A DNA stretch of 22,117 nt, from positions 1-22,117 of the forward strand of contig JANQTK010000094.1 in the NCBI GenBank assembly GCA_030731695.1, in the 5' to 3' direction. The translations under genes and the position numbers were made by a program. This document shows positions 16,682-22,117 of the stretch, in pieces (position 1 is the first letter of the stretch; each line of letters begins with the position of its first letter). The notes under the pieces are model-generated. The model was not told the origin of the DNA and searched no databases. It was given only the letters and a program-made list of their open reading frames with translations. This DNA is from Polaribacter sp. (GTDB taxonomy: Bacteria > Bacteroidota > Bacteroidia > Flavobacteriales > Flavobacteriaceae).

Positions 16682-16703
16682 CTGTTCTAAAAAAAATACC
16701 AAT

Positions 16704-16789
16704 GCTGAAGTGGTGGAATTGGTAGACACGCTGGACTTAAAATCCAGTGAGCAGTAATGTTCGTGCGGGTTCAAGTCCCGCCTTCAGTA
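16704..16789 (+). tRNA. tRNA-Leu (TAA)
   Basis: This is an 86-nt type II tRNA with a long variable arm (GAGCAGTAATGTTCGT). Acceptor GCTGAAG pairs with CTTCAGT (terminal G-T), and the anticodon stem CTGGA/TCCAG encloses CTTAAAA with anticodon TAA. The T-arm is GCGGGTTCAAGTCCCGC. CCA is not encoded. It is the last gene of the tRNA operon and the last clearly host feature before the primase-helicase region; its 3' end is a plausible integration site for a mobile element. Confidence 0.95.
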
Positions 16790-16791
16790 CA

Positions 16792-16822
16792 AAAGCCTTA
16801 ACATTACTGTTAGGGCTTTTTT
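16792..16822 (+). terminator. Terminator of the tRNA operon
   Basis: AAAGCCTTAAC and GTTAGGGCTTT form an 11-bp stem (one T-G pair) around ATTACT and end in a run of T residues. It follows tRNA-Leu within a few bases. Confidence 0.9.
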
Positions 16823-16826
16823 GTTG

Positions 16827-16846
16827 GGTACAACATAGGTACAACA
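16827..16846. repeat. Tandem direct repeat GGTACAACA x2
   Basis: GGTACAACA occurs at 16827-16835 and again at 16838-16846, an 11-bp period, immediately downstream of the tRNA operon terminator. Its position at the junction between host tRNA genes and the replication gene suggests a protein-binding site, possibly an integrase arm site, but that is inference from position only. Confidence 0.5.
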
Positions 16847-17007
16847 AATTGATTTTTCCTATGTATTCTATATCCATAAAATCAAAATAATTTAGGTCCT
16901 CATAAAATTATTACAGCTTATAACTTTAAAAAGATCATAGATCAAAAAAATGATACAAAACGAGTTAATTTCCAGAATGATTAAAAATGGTTATCAATTA
17001 CCAATTA

Positions 17008-17035
17008 TTTGAATTAAAAAAAGAAGATACATTTG
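17008..17035 (+). promoter_or_regulatory. Possible promoter facing the primase-helicase terminator
   Basis: TTTG (17008-17011) and TACATTTG (17028-17035) are both consensus boxes but only 16 bp apart, three less than usual. Transcription would start near 17042 and run straight into the hairpin at 17050-17076, giving either a very short RNA or, on read-through, an antisense RNA to the helicase 3' end. It may be chance in AT-rich DNA. Confidence 0.25.
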
Positions 17036-17047
17036 CATAAAAGATAG

Positions 17048-17076
17048 AAAAACCAACCCAATAAATGGGTTGGTTT
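17048..17076 (-). terminator. Strong terminator after the primase-helicase gene
   Basis: AAACCAACCCA and TGGGTTGGTTT form a perfect 11-bp stem with a 5-nt loop, four bases after the helicase stop codon. A T run follows on the minus strand. The plus-strand side is followed by ATTTTT, so it may stop transcription in both directions, separating the tRNA operon from the converging gene. Confidence 0.88.
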
Positions 17077-17080
17077 ATTT

Positions 17081-20000
17081 TTATAAAGAATCTACATAGT
17101 CTTTATATTTCTTAATGTCTACATTCAATTCTTCAATACTGTAATTATCAACTGTCTTATTAATAGATTTCTTCGGGTAATATTCTAATCTAAAAGTTGC
17201 TGGATTATAAATGCCTTTATTAGATTTTTTTATAGGAATAGTTCCGTCTTTTAATTTAAAGCTTTCTTTCTTATAAGCATAATCACACAAAAATTTACAG
17301 GCTTTACTTTTGGAAAAATCTGCAAAAAGCAACATATTGTTTTTATCAATAACTACAAAAGCTGTGGTTATAATATTTGACATATTTACAGTAGGTCTGC
17401 TTCCAGAACTAGATCTCGGTCTTATTTTTTTAGTATCCTTATAAAGAGCAGAGTTTTTGCGCAAAGAATCAAATATGTCACTCTTTTTTATATTGTTTAA
17501 ATTAAAAGTAGTTTTTTGATTCAAGCTTTCTAGTTTGAAATTTTTATCACAGAAAAAGATTTCATCATCAAAAGGGGAAACTATTTGATCATTAAGATTC
17601 TTATATGTTGTGTACTCTGAAGTTTTAAAAGCGGATAAAATTATCTTATCAATTTTCTTAAGATCATTCTGTATAGTAGTAATCATAGTTAATAAATCTA
17701 CGGTTTTACCTGTATTAGGATTCTTAATAAAAGTTTCTAAATATTGTATTAACCCAAATACGTCTTTACATTTTAACATATTAATAGAAAAACTAGACAT
17801 AAATTCTAAGAGGGCGTTATTTGTTGCAACAGCTTTAGTTAAAAATGTTTCAAGTTTTTTTAAAAGATCATCGATAAGTTTGTCGAATTTATCATCAATA
17901 TTTTTTAACGTTGATTTTCTAGGTAACATAAACTCATTTCTTTCTGTTTCGAGAGGTAGGAGTAACTTTGGACTTCTCATAATTTTGGGGACTATTATAG
18001 TTTCTAAACTTTTAAGATTCCTATCATTAGTATAACTTAGCTTTTTGTAATTAGATATATATTTTAATTGTTTTTCTAATTTTTCAAGATCATGCTGCCT
18101 AATTAATTCCTTATTCGAAAAATATTTTTTGAAAGCTTTTTTTTCATGATGATTTATAAAAGTATTTTCAAATTCTTGCTCAAAGAAGTTGTATGAGTGG
18201 ATTGATCTATCAAGCAAATTACTGTTATTTTGTCCAAGCATAGACCACTGATTATTTTGAGTAAATAAACTAATTTTGTAATTTATTGTTTTTAATTGGT
18301 TTTTTGCCCACATGTTTTTAAGCACCTCAACTAGCTTTTCATTAATTATTGTATAAGAATTAAAAGTAGGTTTGGTCTCTTTAACAATTCCAATATTTAA
18401 ACGAGATAGATAATCTAATGTTTTGATGTAATTCAAAGCATCAAGGGAGTTTTTACTTTGAAAAGCTCTACAGGATTTAACATAAGTTGTTATGTACTTG
18501 AGAACGCTTTTATGTCTTGTTGGTAAAAAGTCTATCTCTGGATTAATCAAATACTCTAGACTTTTATTAGCTTCATTAGCATTATAAAGAAAACTTAATG
18601 TTGAACAACAACGTATTAATTTATTCAACGCTCTTTCATGAGAGCTATGGAAATCTCCTACAAAGATGTAAGTATTATTGATGTCTTCAACGGAGAAGTT
18701 ATCAACCCTAATACTTAAAGGGTCAAGTACTGTATCAGAAGCTTTGATGATAATTTTTTTTCCAACTTCTAATTTTTCAAAGATTTTCTGGATAACATCT
18801 TTATTTTCAATGAATTTTCTAATAATTATATTCTCTAATTCAACCTGATCTTCTGTTAACTCCTTAAGGGGTTCTCCTAAGTCTTTATTCATGATTTCAA
18901 GATCGAATCCAGCATCTTTAGATAAGTAATAATACCCGTCTAGAGAGTAAAACCAATCTTTATACAGCCTTGATTCTTGAGTAATTTTACTTGTCACTAT
19001 ATTTTTATGCTCCTCTTTTTTTGTTGCGGCGGCAATATCAACTAATGATACTTTTAGCGGATTCTTTCGGAACTCATTTAATAAATGTAATTTTTCTGCA
19101 TTGTCTTTTTCTTCAAATTGATTTGCAGCAGCATTCTCATTCACAGATAGTAAATGATAATTATATTTATTGATGCCTAGTAATACTTTAGCTGCATTTC
19201 CAAAATGAAACTTTCTTGACGGTTTATCTTCATCTGGTTTAAATATCTTAGGGAAAAACACCGTACAATGACACAACCTATTTCTAAACCTGTTAATGGT
19301 TTGTATGGTATCCATGGAGCTAATACAACTATATTTTAAACCTAAGTCTAATACAACGGCATATTTCTGAGTTGAGGTTTTACCAGCTTTTTTATCATTA
19401 TCTGTTAATCCATCTCCATCGATATTAATACCATTGATGAAATAGTTAGTAGTTAATACCACATCAAAATCTCCAAATTTGCCTGATATGATATTTTCAG
19501 TGCATTCTCCTGTTGATCCAGAATAAAATAATCCTACTTTGATTTTATTGCTAAGTTTAGTTTGGATTAATCTTTTCATTTCATCCATCTTTTCTTTATT
19601 GTTAAAGATGTAACAAACCTTTCTGTCCTCTTTTAAATAATTGTTAATTTGATTAATTACCGAGTCTTCTCTCTCAGACTTAATGCTCGAATCAAGATGA
19701 GTTAAATTTATAGAAGGAGTTACTTTATATTCTTTATCAACAATAATTCTTTGAAATAAATCATCAATATCATTATCCCTCATTATATCGAGTAAGACTT
19801 TGGTTTCTACATTTGGTGTACCACTCATGAAAATAATCTTAGTTTTAGTGTGAGGATTCTTAGCAACGAATTCTACAAGATGATAAATCAATTGAGCTAT
19901 AGTGTCAGCACGAAACTCTATGTCGTTAGTTAAAGCATGAGATTCATCAATAAATACATAATCGAATGTTGTAAGCTTTTCGTGAGATAGATTTAATATT

Positions 20001-20278
20001 TGATTGTAAGTTGTATGAACTACAAGATCATTGTCCTTTGGCAAGGTTACATTATGCAGACTTTTGTCATGTTTTATACTCACCTTTTCTTTATTTTGAG
20101 ATTTAAAAGTCAAAGCGGTTTCTTCCATCCCTGAATGAACAAAAATTTGGTTTTGTCTATCTCCTTTATCAGAGGCTTCCTTAGCCATTTGATCATTAAT
20201 TACTCTGTAAGGTACTGAAAGAATGACCCTTCCAGAAATCCCATATTTAGGATGAGATGCAATTGAATTTTTACCTGT
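17081..20278 (-). CDS. Primase-helicase, exon 2: SF2 helicase plus uncharacterised C-terminal region
   Basis: This is the downstream exon, 1065 codons, of a gene interrupted by the group I intron at 20279-20654. The frame is open through the splice site; the first in-frame ATG, at 20188, is internal and cuts off the P-loop, so it is not the true start. Numbered from the splice junction, motif I continues as TGKNS (residues 1-5), motif Ia is RVILSVPYRVIND, motif II VFIDESHAL (Asp-Glu-Ser-His at 111-114), motif III FMSGTPN (about 151-156), motif V VLTTNYFINGINIDG, and motif VI QTINRFRNR (326-334). These are the motifs of an SF2 ATP-dependent helicase. The following 700 or so residues match nothing I recognise; they are Lys/Asn-rich and helical, with a basic KKIRPRSSSGSRP stretch. 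A probable replication protein of a phage or integrated element. A terminator follows directly. Confidence 0.85.
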   Translation of the reverse strand, partial: TGKNSIASHPKYGISGRVILSVPYRVINDQMAKEASDKGDRQNQIFVHSGMEETALTFKSQNKEKVSIKHDKSLHNVTLPKDNDLVVHTTYNQILNLSHEKLTTFDYVFIDESHALTNDIEFRADTIAQLIYHLVEFVAKNPHTKTKIIFMSGTPNVETKVLLDIMRDNDIDDLFQRIIVDKEYKVTPSINLTHLDSSIKSEREDSVINQINNYLKEDRKVCYIFNNKEKMDEMKRLIQTKLSNKIKVGLFYSGSTGECTENIISGKFGDFDVVLTTNYFINGINIDGDGLTDNDKKAGKTSTQKYAVVLDLGLKYSCISSMDTIQTINRFRNRLCHCTVFFPKIFKPDEDKPSRKFHFGNAAKVLLGINKYNYHLLSVNENAAANQFEEKDNAEKLHLLNEFRKNPLKVSLVDIAAATKKEEHKNIVTSKITQESRLYKDWFYSLDGYYYLSKDAGFDLEIMNKDLGEPLKELTEDQVELENIIIRKFIENKDVIQKIFEKLEVGKKIIIKASDTVLDPLSIRVDNFSVEDINNTYIFVGDFHSSHERALNKLIRCCSTLSFLYNANEANKSLEYLINPEIDFLPTRHKSVLKYITTYVKSCRAFQSKNSLDALNYIKTLDYLSRLNIGIVKETKPTFNSYTIINEKLVEVLKNMWAKNQLKTINYKISLFTQNNQWSMLGQNNSNLLDRSIHSYNFFEQEFENTFINHHEKKAFKKYFSNKELIRQHDLEKLEKQLKYISNYKKLSYTNDRNLKSLETIIVPKIMRSPKLLLPLETERNEFMLPRKSTLKNIDDKFDKLIDDLLKKLETFLTKAVATNNALLEFMSSFSINMLKCKDVFGLIQYLETFIKNPNTGKTVDLLTMITTIQNDLKKIDKIILSAFKTSEYTTYKNLNDQIVSPFDDEIFFCDKNFKLESLNQKTTFNLNNIKKSDIFDSLRKNSALYKDTKKIRPRSSSGSRPTVNMSNIITTAFVVIDKNNMLLFADFSKSKACKFLCDYAYKKESFKLKDGTIPIKKSNKGIYNPATFRLEYYPKKSINKTVDNYSIEELNVDIKKYKDYVDSL

Positions 20279-20654
20279 CGGTTAGGTTCAGTAAGGGTCG
20301 TTACCCCTTACCCGGAAAAGGGCATGCCTTTCCAGCTCATGGTTTCCCATAAGATCGGACTATATCTTCACCTGGTCTAGGTGACACTCGCTTCCACCCA
20401 CTTGGGTGTACTCCTGTTAAGGATAGTCTCTGAACTTTCAATCATGTAGTTTACTTAGTGTACCATTTGGAGGTTGCCCATATCTATTATATAACAACAT
20501 ATACAAACCTCCAACTGGTACACGCAAAAGTATTTTTACATGAAAGCTTAGCTGCTGATTAGCATACAAAATTTCTAAAGAAATATTGTTTAGCCTTCCA
20601 GCAATTCAAATGTTTTATTACCTATAAATTCCTTTATAGGACGGCAAAGGAAGT
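20279..20654 (-). ncRNA. Group I self-splicing intron (subgroup IA-like, ORF-less)
   Basis: This is a 376-nt intron inside the helicase P-loop. P1: the 5' exon end GCGGT pairs with guide GCCGT (20641-20645), with U.G at the splice site. P2 is 20621-20640 (8 bp, GGAA loop). P3 is ACATTTG (20607-20613) with CGAGTGT (20384-20390). P4 joins TTGCTGGAA (P element) with AATCAGCAGC (Q element, 20551-20560). P6 is CTTTCATGTA (20537-20546) with 20435-20448, extended by an 18-bp arm pair 20458-20475/20506-20523. P7 is GACTAT (20423-20428) with ATAGTC (20358-20363), inside the hallmark R (GTTCAGAGACTA) and S (AAGATATAGTCC) elements. P7.1 is 20413-20422, P7.2 20395-20408, P8 20369-20383, P9 20336-20353 (GAAA loop), P9.1 20312-20335 and P9.2 20291-20311. 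The last base is G. P7.1 and P7.2 point to subgroup IA. There is no homing endonuclease. Confidence 0.93.
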
Positions 20655-22117
20655 ACCGCATTGTGATCTTAAAACGAAGATCTTTTTATCTGCATATTTA
20701 ACCTTGAAAAGATTCTCCATTACATCTTTATCCAAATATTCATTAGGACCTAGCTCAACCTCAGCATTAATCTCCTCAAGATCTTTAATTAAGGGTAATC
20801 GTATCTTTTTCTTTTCAAGATATGATTTTATATAATTTAGGAATTCCGATAAATCTGATTGCTCTTCATCTTCAATAGATAAATCCAAATTATATTTATA
20901 CTTTTCATAACATTCGTTTAAAAGCTTAAAATCTGATACTTGTGTTGAGGTTGCTGAGTAATTTTTTAGTGTAAAATCTTTTACTTCCCCTATTTCGAAT
21001 ACTAATTTATAGAAAGGAGCAGGAGAAAGCTTAATCCTCGATTCCTCATCTAGATGATTTTCATCACTTTGGTTAGTCCACCTATAATCACCATGATTTT
21101 CATCTAATTTGTTCGAACCTAAAGGAATTAATTTCTTTAATTCATCTATGGCCATACTGCCAAATACTCCGTATAAAACCCAACTTTGTTTACTTAAGAT
21201 TTCATAACTAGAAAAATTTTCTTCCGACCATTTTTTGACTCTAGCATCTTTTTGAGATAGCTGAACTATAAACTCTACAACCTGCTTAAACTTGTCAGTT
21301 TCATACTCTAAATCAAAATCTTCTGATTTGTTTCTGACATATAAATGGTACGCATCTTGTTTAGATTTGATGCCATTCTCTTTCATGAGTTTTAGTAATT
21401 CAGGGTCATGCTTTTTAATTTTCTTTTCAAGTTCTCTATTAAGATGTTCTTTCTCTTGCTCTACTATTTTTGAGTAATCAGAAAATACCTTAGAATCGTA
21501 TTTAAAATTAGTTGACTTATTAGATATGAAAGGTAGCAGTGTTAAACGTTGAGGGTCATTAGTGGCAGTATCAATATTATCAGCAATTTCCGGAAATTCA
21601 GCTGCCAATTCTTTCCGAGCTCCTTCGTACCAAAGCTTATGCTTTATCATGACGTCATTTCTTTCTTCACTGGCGAAATCATTTATAAAATCGGGGTTTG
21701 AAATATCAACTTTACAGAATATCTTAAAACCATTACCACTAGGTGATACGAAAGCCATATATGGCTTTACATTTTTGGTGCCTTTCCAAACTTTATTCAT
21801 CCAATCGATGGTTGTCGTTTCGTCTCCAATTTTGTCAAAATCAAAAACAAACCTTCCTGTATGTTTGAACTCCATTTTCTCTTTATCTCTAGTGTTGGCA
21901 TCTAATGATATCATAATAAATGGCAAGAATGGTTTTACCATTTTAACATCACCGCCTGCTGCGTCCAATAATTCCTTTATAGTTCCTTTTGGGTCGGTCA
22001 ATTCTTGTATAAGATCTGACTCTATTATTTCTTCTGCTATTTTATCATCATTCTTACCAAAAGACCTCATGCTGGATTGCCATTTAAAATGAAACCCAAG
22101 GTAATCCTTAAGGAAAT
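20655..22117 (-). CDS. Primase-helicase, exon 1: BT4734/VirE-N-like primase domain (partial at right edge)
   Basis: This is the upstream exon; the frame is open to the window edge. The ATG at 22070 is preceded by 15 more sense codons (with KDYLGFHFKWQSS), so the true N-terminus lies outside. Numbered from that ATG, TGRFVFDFDKI (Asp77, Asp79) followed by YMAFVSPSGNGFKIFCKVD (about 104-122) gives the pattern of the BT4734/VirE N-terminal family, a branch of archaeo-eukaryotic-type primases found in Bacteroidota mobile elements. DTATNDPQRLTLLPF follows at about 167-181. The segment 185-470 is charged and helical and unassigned. The exon ends in FVLRSQCG, the first half of a Walker A motif. Unspliced, the frame reads six intron codons (TSFAVL) and stops at 20634-20636. 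Primase activity is inference from the family. Confidence 0.82.

Noticed and set aside
16514..16774. 86-codon minus-strand open frame
   Set aside because: It is the antisense of the three tRNA genes; its SERRDLNPRPSPWQGDALPL text is a well-known spurious translation of tRNA genes.
17610..18035. 141-codon plus-strand open frame
   Set aside because: Antisense to the helicase C-terminal region; composition is that of a shadow frame and no promoter or motif supports it.
17081..20188. Helicase gene starting at the ATG at 20188 as an independent gene
   Set aside because: The frame continues open for 30 codons upstream with helicase motif Ia and the GK of the P-loop. A start at 20188 would delete the ATP-binding motif. 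The upstream part is exon sequence up to the intron at 20279.
20279..20654. Group II intron, intein, IS element or riboswitch as explanation for the gap
   Set aside because: No group II domain V or reverse transcriptase, no open frame through the gap for an intein, no transposase or target duplication. The P/Q/R/S elements and splice-site pairing are specific for group I.
20634..22070. Complete 478-residue primase gene ending at 20634
   Set aside because: The last six residues and stop are intron-encoded, and the N-terminus runs past the ATG at 22070 to the window edge, so both ends are wrong.
21562..22092. 176-codon plus-strand open frame
   Set aside because: It lies fully antisense to the primase exon, shows Ser/Ile/Phe-rich shadow composition and no family motif.

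Overview
The window looks like a chromosome segment of a marine-type Flavobacteriaceae bacterium (Bacteroidota). The DNA is AT-rich. Promoter-like sites follow the Bacteroidota pattern (TTTG, about 19 bp, TAnnTTTG) rather than the sigma70 pattern. One gene encodes a large secreted protein with the type IX secretion / gliding-motility C-terminal domain typical of this phylum. No exact genus can be assigned from sequence reading alone.

Positions 1-16800 are ordinary host chromosome. At the left edge is the N-terminal part of aspS (minus), divergent from rsmI (plus). Next come a secreted SGNH-type hydrolase and an overlapping HopJ-family small protein (plus), then the T9SS-exported C-type lectin/Ig-like protein (minus). 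An OsmC-family protein and recJ follow on the plus strand. A minus-strand cluster then holds a tRNA-dihydrouridine synthase, an MFS transporter and an HRDC/HTH-containing Pif1/RecD-like helicase. After a 350-bp intergenic region with a large imperfect palindrome and a terminator come odhA-odhB (2-oxoglutarate dehydrogenase E1 and E2, minus). The host part ends with a tRNA-Asn, tRNA-Gly, tRNA-Leu operon (plus) that has a near-perfect promoter and a terminator.

From about 16820 to the right edge the content changes character. One very long minus-strand reading unit encodes a BT4734/VirE-N-like primase domain followed by an SF2 helicase and about 700 residues of unassigned C-terminal sequence. 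This is the kind of replication protein carried by phages and integrated elements. It lies directly beyond tRNA-Leu, a common integration target, so this side is probably the end of an integrated element; no integrase is visible in the window.

The key observation is that this gene is split by a 376-nt group I self-splicing intron (20279-20654, minus). The intron sits inside the Walker A (P-loop) motif of the helicase. The conserved core (P1 with U.G at the 5' splice site, P2, P3, P4, P5, P6, P7, P7.1, P7.2, P8, P9 series, terminal G) can be drawn by hand. Removing it joins the two open frames exactly in phase and restores a GTGK P-loop. A simple gene caller would report two separate genes, a truncated primase and a helicase starting at an internal ATG; both ends are artefacts of the intron.
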